A stretch of 64,000 nucleotides of DNA from Chaenocephalus aceratus (lineage: Eukaryota > Chordata > Actinopteri > Perciformes > Channichthyidae): contig CM043797.1 in NCBI GenBank assembly GCA_023974075.1, positions 186,001-250,000 of the forward strand, read 5' to 3'. Below, piece after piece: positions 12,240 to 23,252 of this stretch. How positions within the stretch are numbered: the stretch's first letter is position 1; each line of letters opens with the position of its first letter. The notes below the pieces were generated by a model that made no database searches, had not been told where the DNA came from, and worked only from the letters and a program-made list of their open reading frames with translations. A program made the translations under genes and the position numbers.

Positions 12240-13600
12240 ATGTTGATTGACAATAAATATTGTTGTTTTTGAATTGTACTTTCTTTATTTGGCAGTCAGT
12301 TGTTGATTTCATGCAGACTTTGATAAAGCTACTTCAATATATATCACACTAATTCATAAAACAAGTTAGATATTTTGATGTTCCGGACTATGGGGAGATT
12401 TTCTCGAACTGGACCTCGTTGAATTTTAGTTGAATACCCCTGATCTAGATCCTCTGTCTCAAGCAAGTTAACTAGCGGGCATTCAAGAGGACCCTGGAAC
12501 CGAGGGAAGCTCTGAAAGAATACGCCCATTGGCTACAAATCAATATATGATTGGTTGATCAAATTGTCAGTCCAAATGTACGCTCTCATTCAGTGCAACG
12601 GTCAGGGCATTCTATCAAGGATGTAGAATACCTTGGTTGAAGGATATTCTACCCAGAGACCCAGAACAAGATCTGATTGGTTGCTTTCTTTTCTAACACA
12701 AAACCACTGAAATGTGTAGTGCATGGTCCGAGAAGGACAAACAAATCAACGTAACACTGTAATATTACAGATCAACAACACAGATACCATTCTCATTATT
12801 CATTTTATATACATTTTATTACATTTTATTTATATAATTAAATCGATTTTTTGTTTGTTTTATCTGAGTGTTCCAGGGTATTCTCTGAATACCTTGAAGG
12901 CCCTGACGGTTCGCCACTGGCGTTTAGTGAGTAAACAAATGGTAATGGGCAGAAATTCTGATGCGCATTTGATCATCTTAAATGACTTATAATCACAACG
13001 AGAACAGTTTGCAGAGCTGTGCTTCCTTGACATTAGCTGCGTGCGGATAAGTTCAGCTTTGTTTGACAATGTTGCCAATCTAATGTTTAGATGACATATT
13101 AACATGTTATATTGTACGTTAAAGGAGCTATCTGTATATTACATGTATATGTTTGTAATGGTTTTTATTGCAACCTGCCTGTTGAACAGCCTTGGAGAAT
13201 ATGTTCCATTGAAGAGAAAGTTATGATTATTGTTTGCTGTATAATATATGTAAGTAACTGATTCTCATTGTACTTGTAATGTTGTATTTCTCTGTTATAG
13301 ACCACACATACATATAGTCCATGGGCTGGCCACTTTGGAGTTCAGCTTGGAGTGAGATGACAATATTAGATTAATTTCCATGCTATTAATTGTGTACTGC
13401 ACCTCTTTCCATTAGTCTTTAGACTTTTCAGTGAAAATATTATATTTTTCTACTGTTGATATGTGTCTATTAACTGTTAATGCTTGTCTTTACAGTTTAA
13501 TGTATTTTAATTACACTTAGACTTATACCTGTTTATATCCTACAATCTCGCAACTATAGCCTGTTGTGAATAAAGTTTAATTTCATTTACACCCGGTCTC
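12240..13600. other. No gene recognised; possible foldback element
   Basis: Mostly AT-rich. Around 12601-12640 and 12871-12912 the sequences cggtcagggc...gaatacc and its inverse ggtattc...ggccctgacgg face each other. This may mark a small inverted-repeat element of about 310 bp. I saw no coding potential and could not define a target duplication. Confidence 0.3.
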
Positions 13601-13619
13601 TGTGGCCTAAAATCGACTC

Positions 13620-14815
13620 CGGAGGATACATTAGTGTACCCTCGGTTAAAGCTCCTCCAGAGAGCCTCCTCCCTCCTCTCTCTTCCCTCTCTCTCATCTC
13701 TCCAATATGTCCTCTACATCAGTGCAGAGTCCTGCACGGGTCTGATTTTCAAGACCCGCTCCCGCCCCGCACCCACAACGTGCAATACCGAACCCGCCCC
13801 GCAACCCGCACATATTGCCAATTAGTTCCGCAACCCGACCCGTCGGCACAAGATTCGCAACCCGACCCGAAACCCGTATATATATGAGCAGTGAGAACGT
13901 GCAATTATTAACACACGCAGTTGCATATTTGTCTCAAAAAAGTGTGGGATGTTGGTTATTTTCTCATCTAGGATGACACCAAAAGCCTCCCAGACGTTGG
14001 ATTTTGCTCTTGAGGAAGTGTTATTGAAAATGCTGTATTCTCCGCTAGAGAGCTTCACTCAGCCATTTCGAATGTGGTGTGCTCAGCAGCAGATTGATGC
14101 TGCAGAGGTTATGATTATGCGCGGTTCCCCAGGGGAGAGGTCTGAGGATTTAACATTAAACTAAATTATTATAATTTTAATATATTTATTATGTAACACC
14201 CGCGACCCGACCCGCATCATCTTTGTTTTACCCAGAACCGAACCCGGAAAAAAGCGTTTGAAAAAAGACCACCCGCAAATCACTTTTTTTGCGGGTTACC
14301 CGTACCCGACCCGATGCAGGACTCTGTATCAGTGGACCCTCGGTTGTAGCTCCTCCAGAGAGATTCCTCTCTCCTCTAAATCAGTGTATCCTTGGTTACA
14401 TTACATTACATGTCAAAAAGCGACTTACATACTCAATACTGTGGGCAATCTCCACAGGAGCCATTTGGGTTGAAGTGTCTTGTCCAGGGACACAACGACA
14501 TGCTGACTGCAGTGGGGTTTGAACCTGTGACCCCCTGATCCGAACACCAACGCACAATCCACTGCACCACACGCCACGGTTACTGCTCCTCCAGACAGCC
14601 TCCGCGATAATCGATCCTCGACCAGCCTTTAGAGACATTTGTTGTCCTTTGAGGCGGTGCGCCCACATCTGTTTCCGGCTCGCTGCCGGATGACCGAGGA
14701 GTCCAGGACGTGAACATTTGAGAAATGACAAACGGCTAATTTCCGAGGACTCGCACGCGTCTTCTTGATGCCGGGACGACCGGTGACCCTCCCCTCCAAT
14801 AAAGATTGACAAGAT
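13620..14815. repeat. Interspersed repeat G, interrupted copy
   Basis: The blocks ccctcggttaaagctcctccagag (13640) and ccctcggttgtagctcctccagag (14338) and the later tgaccgaggagtcc segment (14691) recur at 61555-61735 and partly at 57585-57775. A hAT MITE (13725-14326) sits inside. Around 14400-14570 is another short repeat-like stretch containing gggtttgaacctgtgacc, vaguely like a tRNA B-box, which could be SINE-derived; I cannot confirm this. Confidence 0.5.
13725..14326. mobile_element. hAT MITE with 8-bp target duplication
   Basis: The inverted termini are cagagtcctgca at the left and tgcaggactctg at the right. The flanking octamers are catcagtg (13717-13724) and tatcagtg (14327-14334), matching at 7 of 8 positions. 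The subterminal regions are crowded with acccg/cgggt motifs on both sides, which may be transposase-binding repeats. Only short non-conserved frames lie inside, so it is non-autonomous. Confidence 0.85.
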
Positions 14816-14823
14816 GCACAGGG

Positions 14824-15050
14824 CTCTGGACCGCCGAAGGAAAATTACCAAAGACCCGTTATCATTAAACTGCACAACTTCGGTGACAAACAACGGATCC
14901 TTGCAGCGGCTAAGAAGAAAGGCGACCTCCACTATCAAGGAAACAAGGTCTACATTTGCCAGGATCTATCGCCACATGTGAGGGAGGCCAGACGGCAGTT
15001 TAACGGGGCGTTTGGGGATGGACCTTCACAGACAGCTGCACTTGCCATTT
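14824..15050 (+). pseudogene. L1/Tx1 ORF1 fragment
   Basis: A continuous frame reads RPVIIKLHNFGDKQRILAAA, then KKGDLHYQGNKVYICQDLSP, then VREARRQFN. This is the C-terminal RNA-binding region of L1-Tx1-type ORF1 proteins (transposase_22-like fold). The start is missing and the end runs into unrelated hydrophobic sequence, so only a fragment survives. The ORF2 C-terminus of the same LINE class lies at 15812-16105, separated by repeat E. Confidence 0.7.
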
Positions 15051-15289
15051 TATTTCTCGTTTCGACATGTTTACGTTATGCTTTGGTCCTTAAGTATTTG
15101 ATTACTAAATGTTTAGCTATCCTTTCATTTTTCTGTGTTATGCCAAAAACCACCTGTCATTTACATATTACTGATAATCCATCATAACATTTATGTCAAT
15201 AAACGTAGTTTTCATATAGTGTAACCCAGCTTCCGGTTTTGGGCATGCTGGCTGCGCATCACTCTCATTCACCAATGGTAATGTTTAGA

Positions 15290-15805
15290 TGGATTTAGGA
15301 ACCCCCCTTCGATTATATTGTCTCTAACGGTTCAAAAGAGTTGTCAATCACCAAAATCGACCAATGGGTTCCAGAGATATGGCAAATACACCCAAATGAC
15401 CCCAGAGGTGGGTTTTTTTTTCTAAATCTCTCTAAAAAAGGTCAAATGTCACTTGTTTTGCATCAATCATGATACAGGGTACTTATGATATGGATTCCTA
15501 AGCTTGTTGTCTACTATCCTATCATTCAAGGGTGGTTTTCACTATAAAGTAATGGGTTTTATTTTGGAAGGAAACTATATATATATATTTTTTTACTATG
15601 TTCAATCTGAATTTACTTTAAAATAAAACATCTATATTGATTCTGACTTTTCTACATCCAACTCACAGGTGTATCACTGCTTTGAGAAAAAAGATTATTA
15701 ATTTCCCCCTTTTAGCAATGAAGAAATAGTAATTTGTTCTGGGCATGTCATTTTCGAGCCTGAGACCTGAACAACAGGCTTGGGGTTTAACAGGTTAACC
15801 TCCCT
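15290..15805. repeat. Interspersed repeat E, copy 2 (inverted)
   Basis: Reverse-orientation counterpart of 105-612. It ends with ggtttaacaggttaacc, matching the start of copy 1. It lies between the ORF1 and ORF2 remnants of Tx1-type LINEs. Confidence 0.7.
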
Positions 15806-15811
15806 TGCAAT

Positions 15812-16230
15812 GACGCAGAGAAGTTAATCTTGGAGCACCAACATTCTAAGCATTTTATCTCTTCATTTTATTCACTCCTTGGTTCTACTGGCACATACAA
15901 CCTGCTGAGTATTTCCCGTAAATGGGAGAAAGATTTGGGTACTGAATATATTGCAGATCATTGGCAGGCATCTATAAACTTAATCAGAACCACGTTTATA
16001 TGTAACAGACATTGGGAAACCCAGTATAAGATTCTTCACAGGCTGCATACTCCTCTCACATTGCATAACATATTTATCCTTTGTGGTCCATCTATATTAT
16101 TGTGATTAGGTAAATGAGGATTATTATTATTATTAAATTGTTGTCAAATTTTGGGGGGGGGGGGGGGTGTTATGCATTGTTGTGTATGTTGTGTGTGTGT
16201 GAAGCTCAATAGAGAGTATTTTTTTTAAAA
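15812..16230 (+). pseudogene. L1/Tx1 ORF2 C-terminal fragment with 3' tail
   Basis: The frame around 15830-16105 encodes SSFYSLL, then RKWEKDLG, then WETQYKILHRLHTPLTLHNI. This resembles the C-terminal end of L1-Tx1 ORF2 proteins. It is followed by an (att)n stretch, a poly-G run at 16152-16168 and GT-rich sequence, consistent with a degenerate LINE 3' tail. Confidence 0.6.
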
Positions 16231-16652
16231 GAAGAAGAAAAGTCAACTGTTTAATGGTGTGTTCACACTGCAAGAAAAAAAAGTTTCTTCTTGTTCAAAG
16301 TCCTTTCGAAGAGTTGAATAAACAGCTTTGACAGGGACACGTGAATTCCACATCATTTTTAAACTCTCTGCCAACTTCACATTACAAATGACAAAAAATA
16401 ATTGATCCAAATTGAATTTATAATACAAGCATTCAAGCATTATTACAGTTATTTGACAAAGAATTAGTTCAGACTTTTTACAAACTGGCTTCACAGCTAC
16501 TTACCAATGACAGGAGCTGCTCCTCAGCGTGAAGTAGAGTAGATTTCAGGCACCAATAACAGATAGTTTAAAAAAGGGAGGGAGATGGAGTTGGAGTATT
16601 GGTTTGGGCTTAATGATTGGTGAGTTGAAGGTTTGATTAACAATTTCATATG

Positions 16653-16777
16653 TTATTGAGAGATGGTGTCTTCGTCACGGGTGGGATTTAAGTCCACTAC
16701 AGTCGTCCCTCGAATGGATACTCCTCCCATCCCTTCAGTTGATGATGAAGGTTGGGAGTTTTTACCATCACCTCTAC
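16653..16777 (-). CDS. LRFN-family gene, last coding exon (cytoplasmic C-terminus)
   Basis: On the minus strand a pyrimidine-rich acceptor (tgtctcctag) precedes 16777. The exon begins with two bases that complete the codon left open by the previous exon (phase 1). It then reads RGDGKNSQPSSSTEGMGG, continues SIRGTTVVDLNP, and ends EDTISQ followed by TAA at 16655-16653. The phase match and the clean frame up to a stop support this being the terminal exon, although I do not recognise the tail sequence itself. The ending is not a class I PDZ ligand (no x-S/T-x-V). In mammals LRFN1, 2 and 4 end in such a motif and LRFN3 and LRFN5 do not. The cytoplasmic tail, about 85 residues in all, is short for the family. 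No clear poly(A) signal was pinned down downstream. Confidence 0.7.
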
Positions 16778-16873
16778 CTAGGAGACAACCAGGTGGAGGA
16801 AAATTATTATATTATTAGAAACAGATGAAAGAAAAATAAATCACATCTATGTCCCTCCTTTCCCACCGCTTAC

Positions 16874-17084
16874 CCTGCCCTGCAGAGGAGAAGAATGGAG
16901 GAACAGTGAGTGTGTTAGCTCCCCCTCCGTTGGTCTGGGAGCAGACGTTGGCATGTCGTGCTGTTGCTTTCTGTTTGTAGTGGTTACTGTGCAGCTTGTA
17001 CTTCATTAGGAGGATGAAGATGAAGACAAGGACAGAGGCCACGATGATGCCTCCAATGATTATAATCATGGTACCGCCAAGGAA
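16874..17084 (-). CDS. LRFN-family gene, transmembrane exon
   Basis: The exon is bounded by a tttcttcag acceptor before 17084 and a gtaagc donor after 16874. It starts [18 protein letters not shown], the strongly conserved LRFN/SALM transmembrane segment, continues with a basic stop-transfer ([12 protein letters not shown]) and a VCSQTNGGG motif typical of the membrane-proximal tail in this family. It ends in phase 1. LRFN proteins are single-pass synaptic adhesion molecules that organise excitatory synapses. The sequence is closest in my recollection to LRFN5 and LRFN2; the exact paralogue is not settled. Confidence 0.93.
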
Positions 17085-17949
17085 CTGAAGAAAGATAAAG
17101 ACATAAGGACAGTAAGCCTGGTTTGCATTTATGATTTTTAAAGCGCTACTTTTTGCTTTGTGGTTCACTGAGTCCGACCAAGTGAGATGATTCATCAACA
17201 TCACAATGAAAACTGTTCAATAAACTGTGTGATATATAACATAACAGCAAGGGGACTAGTTTGCAGGCATGGATATAAGTAGTAGCTCGATACTTAATGG
17301 AACTTGAATTGAAATTGTTTTGTCAACCAGCTGATTACAAACATTTGTTTTTATATAGCAATTATTGAATAATTGAGAATAACATCAAATAGGCTTGCAA
17401 TCTATAAGTTCACAACCCTTCAACAGCGCTGTTAACTTGTCCCATAACATTATGGTTTGAATAATGTTGACCATCCACAATAAGGTGTAAGGATTTTATT
17501 CAAAATAAATGATGTCATGATACAGCGAAGGTTAAATTCATATTAACCGATGGATGCAATAAAATGCATTAACTATAAAAATACGGACTTGTACATGCTA
17601 TTATTTTTCAACATAATACTGTATCTTCTTCTTCTCCTATGGTCTGCAATTTCATAATTATTTGGAAAATATTTGGGAGACACTAGAAAGAAATGCAACA
17701 TCATAATGTCCCACAAGCCATCAAACTCCTTAATCAATGATGGCTAGGACGCACTGTTTACCCAGTGGGACTGGCATATAAACATATTCTAGTACAACCA
17801 AAATATACCTACATATTATCCTAAATATTACTTTCCTCGTTGTTAAAGCGTATAGTAAGTCTGTTTGCATTTATGTCCTCTCTTTCTGTGTGCATTTTGA
17901 CCTTTAACTGCATGCATTCATCTCCCAATAACTAACTCGCCATTCTAAT

Positions 17950-20405
17950 AATACCGGAAGTGAGGGACCGCTGGCAAGTTGCTGCCGCACCTCCTCTGTT
18001 GTCTGTCGATTGTTTCGTGTTGTTTTATCTCGATCTGTTGAATGGTGTCTTGTGCAACTGGACTCCAAACCTGTCTGTTACAAACTCGTCTGTCCCATCT
18101 AACACTGTGACGATTAATTTAGCGGTTTAACAGTCTGTAAACACGCTAGTGCTACTGTGCTGTCACTCGGTAGCTTGAAGCTAGCTGTGCCGGTACACGG
18201 CTCACCGTACTGGACTACTTGGGCCCCTTTGTGCTGTGCTCTCTTTGACCGGATAGCCTGATCTGGTGTGCCCTGCAAAGCACCTGTTCAGATCTGTCCG
18301 CTGCCATTCTGCCAGCTCTCCTGGGTGCACATCTCCGCCTGTGGATTGCTGCCAACACGGAGGCCGCCCCACAGCCACTACCGGCTAACCTGTCACTCGT
18401 CCCCAGCGCCGTACGTCTGGTTGCTCCGCCTTCGAGAGAAAACCTCCGGCTACAACCAACACGACTACTCCTCCGCCTCAGCAGTGCAGGTTTTGTCGCT
18501 TCACTTTATCCATTTGGATCATCAAACCGCTGGATTACATTGTTTTTGTTTTTTAACTCTCATCATGTGGATTTTTAAACTGCTCATATGGTGCGCTCTG
18601 TGTCTCACGGTCACAACATGCATCTCTACCGCTGCGTTATTCTGCAACGGAGCTGCTACGTCTCCGGTCTTACTCCAGGACCCATCCAGCTCTGCTTGTC
18701 CAACACTCTAACGACCACGATACACTCACTGTGGATCTGGACGAAACTTTGAGTACACAAAACACAACAATAAACAAAACAATCCGCTCTTTGGTCCACT
18801 GAGCCACGCCCCCCTCGCACTACCCGTGCTGTCAATCACAGTGTGTTATCCCCCCTGTCTAAAGCATCCACATACGCACAACTTACCTATCTGAAACTAT
18901 GTCTGTTTAACATAAGATCCCTCACCAATGAGGCCCTGCTGGTTTCTGACTTCATTATGGACAAAAAGCTTGATTTGTTAATGCCTCACTGAGACCTGAC
19001 AACAGTCTGATGACTCCGGGTTACGCTTTTATTAGTAAACCCTGTGCCGTTGGGAGGGGGGGGGGGTCTTGCTGTGTTGCACCGTGAAAACATTAAAGTC
19101 ATTGCTGTCACTATCCCCCCATCACTCCTCTTTTGAATGCTTAGCTGTAAAACTCACTGGCCCCAAACCCATCATCATTATTTCCATCTACAGACCACCA
19201 AAGCCCTCTGCTGTTTTTCTCACTGAATTTTCATCACTACTAACATGTGTATGTGCAATGTCCTCTACTGTTAATTAAGTTTACTGGCATCTTTAACATC
19301 CACATTGACGACCCATCCAATGTTTTTGCACATGATTTCATCTCACTCCTGGACTGCCTCGATATCACACAACATGTCAGCCTCTCAACACATAACAAGG
19401 GTCACATACTGGACTTACTCTGCTGCACTGGCATCATTCCCATTAACCTTGCTGTCATTGAATTCCCAATTTCTGACCAAAAAGCTATCATTTTGTATAT
19501 CCATGCCCCCCTTTCCAAAGCCAAAGAACAAGGGTCCATCACCTTCTGAAACATTAAACATATTAACCCCACATATTTCACCACCCTGATGTATTCAAGG
19601 CTTGCCTACCAGCCATATCACCCATGATCACTGACATAATTAACTCCTCCCTCACCTCTGGAATTGTATCCCCCACCCTCAAACTGGCTGCAATCACTCC
19701 CATCCTCAAAAAACCCGGTGCTGATCCAGAACTAAAACTAAAGGCCCATCTCCAACCTACCTTCATTTCCAAGAGCCTTGAGAGGTTTGTTGCCGCACAG
19801 CTTCAGTCCCATCTTGACATAAACAACCTCCATGAACCCTTTCAATCTGGTTTCCGCCAAAAACACAGTACTGAATGAGCCCTGGTTCAAATCACCAATG
19901 ACCTCCTCCGTGCAGTTGACTCCGGACTTCTCACCATCGTCATCGTCATCCTCACTGACCTCAGCACTACATTCAATACCATTTCTCACCCATTACTCCT
20001 GGACCGCCTGGCTGGCATTGGGATCACTGGTGTTGCACTCTCCTGGTTCACGTCATACCTCACTGACAGACAACAGTTTGAACAACTCGGTAATCACAAG
20101 TCAGGGTGTTCTATTTCACTGAGTGTCCCCCAGGTGTCAGTACTGGGTCCACTCCTATTCATAATATATATCTTCCCCCTGGGCACAATCCTCCGTCACC
20201 ATGAGGTTAATTTGCACTGCTACGCCGACAACACACAGGTCTACATTTCCAGAACTCTGCTGCCCGGATCATCACCCGCACCAACTCATCCGACCACATC
20301 ACCCCCATTCTCACTCAACTACACTGGCTTCCCATATTACGGCTTCACCGTATTGGATACAAAAACCTTCTACTCACATATAAAGCTCTCCACAACCTAG
20401 CCCCT
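17950..20405 (+). pseudogene. L2/Maui-type LINE, rearranged copy in LRFN intron
   Basis: About 17950-18720 has the GC-rich character of a LINE 5' region. From 18890 on, pieces of endonuclease (IISIYRPPKPS near 19180; FNIHIDDPSN near 19290) and reverse transcriptase follow: [32 protein letters not shown] near 19700-19860, TFNTISHPLLLDRL near 19970, and VLGPLLFIIYIF near 20140. The expected Y-A-D-D active site reads CYADNTQVY. It then jumps directly to the distal NSAARIITRTNSSDHITP part near 20255-20310, showing an internal deletion. Multiple stops make it dead. It is antisense to LRFN. Confidence 0.8.
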
Positions 20406-20409
20406 AGCT

Positions 20410-21795
20410 CCTACAGGAGTACACCCCCTCCCGCATAAAATAACGTACAGGAAGTCGGCCATTTTCAATTTGGCGTCGAATTTATCGCGCTTTTCGTCCT
20501 CGAGACATGGGCAATTAAAAGTTATCACGGAAAGTTTTCTTTCGCACGGCGTAGCCGTGATTTGGCGCCAAAGTTCGCGTTCGCTCGATGCTAGGCGATC
20601 CCTCGCCATGGAACACGGTGATATCATAACTGAAACTGACATGCTCAGAACACCACCGAACCTCACATGATGGTCAACACTGTGGCCCTGAACAGGTCTA
20701 GGTGAAATCTGATGTTACTTAATGTGGCGTTACCATGGCAACGGATCCTTCGCCATTAAACACGATGTTGCTGTAACTCCAATGGACCCCATGGTCCCCC
20801 AATCTTCACTTTTATATCACCGGTCCATGCCTCAACAGCTCTACGTGAAATCTGAGATCTCACCATCTGCCGTTTCCGTGGCAATGCATCCCTCGCCAAA
20901 AAACCTGGTGTTGTCGTAATTCAATGGAAAATCGTCCAAACGGCACCAGACTTCCGATGATGGCTAATAGTCCGGCCAGGAACAGCTCTACGCCAATTAT
21001 GGGACGTCATCATATGCCGTCTCCATGGCAATGCATCCCTCGCCATGAAACACAGTGTTGTCATAACTCAATGGAAAATCGTCTAAACGGCACCAGACTT
21101 CATATGATGGCTAATTGTCCGGCCCTCAACAGCTCTACGCTAATTATGGGATGTCATCATATGCCGTTTCCATGGCAACGCATCCCTCGCCATAAAACAC
21201 AATGTTGTCTTAAGTCAATGGAAAATGGTCCAAACTGCACCAGACTTCAGATGACAGTTAATGGTCTGGCCCTCAACACCTCAATATGACAATAGTGAGT
21301 TTTCCTCAAAAGCTGTTGCTAGGCAACGCATCCCTCGCCGTTAAGCACAATATTGCTATAACTCCTGTGTAAATGGTAAAAAAGGGTTCAAATTTCACAT
21401 GTGTGCTAACCGTCAAGCCCTCGAGACATATATGAGTCAGTTTTGAGATTTTGTCAAATGTCGTTGCTATGGTAACAAAATGGTCGCCGTGAAACACGGT
21501 TTTCTCATAACTCCAGTTAACATGCTCCAACGGCCCAAAACTTCACAGGTTTGATAACGATTTAGCCCTCAACACATCTAGGCGTATTATGGGATGTCAT
21601 CAAATTCCGTTGCCATGGCGACAGATCACTCGCCATCAAACACAATGTTTATGATACTGCTGTAACTCCCATGTACGTTGTCCGATCGACCTGAAACTTC
21701 CCACGTTTGCCAACGGCCGAGTCCTCGAGACACCTAGACACACACGTCGACGTGCGTCGAAGACCCGCTCAATGCTGCTTGCAGCTTTAATTATT
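20410..21795. repeat. Array of ~145-bp imperfect repeats
   Basis: Repeated blocks in order are ccatggcaacgcatccctcgcc, aaacacrrtgttg, taactccaatgg, an acttcacatgatgg-like segment, and cggccctcaacagctctacg. They recur near 20740, 20880, 21020, 21165, 21320, 21475 and 21615. The array ends with aatgctgcttgcagctttaattatt, a terminus I associate with an abundant teleost non-coding element. Coding frames across it are not conserved. Confidence 0.7.
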
Positions 21796-21928
21796 ATTAT
21801 TATTTTATATATTATTATAATAATGTTTAATAATGTATTTTTCTTTGCAAGTTGTCATGTTTAATAATTGAATCTGGATCACGATTTTCATTTTGTTATG
21901 TTGTTTATTCTGTACACAACCACTATGG

Positions 21929-22316
21929 CAGTGGTTGTCAAACTGTGGGGACCCTGGTGGGTCGTGGAGGTATTGCAGGGGGGGGCGCAGGAAGAAATTG
22001 TAAACAAACACTGCTCAAAAATATCTCATTGGTCAGAGAGCTGTGGGCATACTGCTACCATTTGCAACATCCTACATGTGTGAGATAAGCTTTTCTGCTG
22101 TTTCTGCCATCAAAACGAAATACAGATCAAAGTTGAACATTGAGAATGAACTGAGAGTGGCAGTCTCAAAACAATAGCCCGGTTTGAGAAGATCTGCAAG
22201 GGAAAGCAAGCACAAACAAGTCATTGATAGGCTATGTGTGGAATAGGAATGGTATAGTGATGTGATATTTCCAATTACCCAAGGGGGGCCCGACTGAAAA
22301 AGTTTGGGAACCACTG
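21929..22316 (+). mobile_element. Internally deleted hAT with transposase C-terminal remnant
   Basis: The termini are cagtggttgtcaaactgtgg and the inverse of cagtggttcccaaacttttt. The flanks cactatgg (21921-21928) and cactatga (22317-22324) match at 7 of 8. Inside, the frame near 22075-22180 reads FSAVSAIKTKYRSKLNIENEL, resembling the C-terminal dimerisation region of ZBED/Charlie-type hAT transposases. It is broken by a stop soon after (SKQ then stop). This is a deletion derivative that kept both ends and a piece of the coding region. Confidence 0.85.
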
Positions 22317-22522
22317 CACTATGACATTGCATACATATTGTCTGTCACTGGAAAATATTCCTAAAGTAACTTCCATTTATTTCCTCCTGTAATAACAACT
22401 GTTTCTTCTGAGGAGTCTTTCCTTGTCTGCAGCAATGGTCTTAGGGCATTAGGGTGTTGAATGCTGTTCTGGCTAAATAACATTTGTTTTATTAGATGAT
22501 GATGCAGGTATAACACACTTAC

Positions 22523-22706
22523 CTGGTCTCTTATTGAGTGACAGCGTCCATACTCCGTCTCCGTAGTGAAAGACACGCAGCCCACCAGCTTTGTTCCTGT
22601 CAGGGCGGTGATGCCATCATCGTAGACGGCCAAAACACATAGCTCATAGTCTCGCGATGACGCCAGGTCGCTCAGCAGGAAGTACTTGTGGTTAGCCGGG
22701 ATCATC
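22523..22706 (-). CDS. LRFN-family gene, FN3 second-half exon
   Basis: A ctcattcag acceptor precedes 22706 and a gtaagtg donor follows 22523. One base completes the Arg codon begun in the upstream exon, then MIPANHKYFLLSDLASS, RDYELCVLAVYDDGIT and LVGCVSFTTE follow. These are the later strands of the LRFN fibronectin type III domain with its conserved LCVLAVYDD and VGC motifs. It ends HSIRDQ in phase 0, which joins cleanly to FLGGTM of the transmembrane exon. The 184-bp length gives no frame problem. The next exon upstream is about 34 kb away. Confidence 0.93.
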
Positions 22707-23250
22707 CTGAATGAGCCGGAGAAGGAGACAAACCAACATTTTAGTCTGTATGTTCTATATTTATCCTGATATCTAGATTGTTTGTAGATTATGGTTTTAC
22801 GTTTTGGAGAGACGATTATGGCGGCAGCACCTGCTCTAAGGGGCGTTCTCATGCGCATGCCGCAATTAGATGTTTCTGTTAAAGACGCTGTATGTGGTTT
22901 TGGGTGGATCTGCGGTAAAACCCGGACCGGACTTCTTTAGTTGCCTTTATTTGTTGGCCTATGAACTGGATTGAACCGTTGGGGTTATACCCAACTGGAC
23001 TTTTTGCTAAAGCGGATTGAACTCTATATATGACTCTTTTCACCACACATTGCACACACACTGATCTTATATGCAATTTTCCCCCCGATGACATATATCT
23101 GACCAAAATGAAAATCGTGTGATTTATTTTGTATTGCATTTCGGTGATGGATGAGATATCAAATAAGTAATTAATTTGTGTATGGTTTGACTGAACAATT
23201 TCTGTTGGATATTTTAGATCTGGTTCTGACTGGCACCCCACTTTATTAAA
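22707..23250. other. LRFN intron, no other feature
   Basis: Intronic sequence between the FN3 exon and the first TA-flanked element. I see no coding frame or transposon boundary here. Confidence 0.5.
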
Positions 23251-23252
23251 TA

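Noticed and set aside
14396..14938. 180-codon minus-strand ORF
   Set aside because: It overlaps repeat G and the Tx1 ORF1 fragment on the other strand, shows no domain and has no conserved counterpart in the other repeat copies.
16664..16816. Plus-strand 50-codon frame MVSSSRVGFK ... DDEGWEFLPSPLP
   Set aside because: It is the antisense of the LRFN terminal exon. The minus-strand reading has a proper acceptor, matching phase and a stop, and explains the sequence better.
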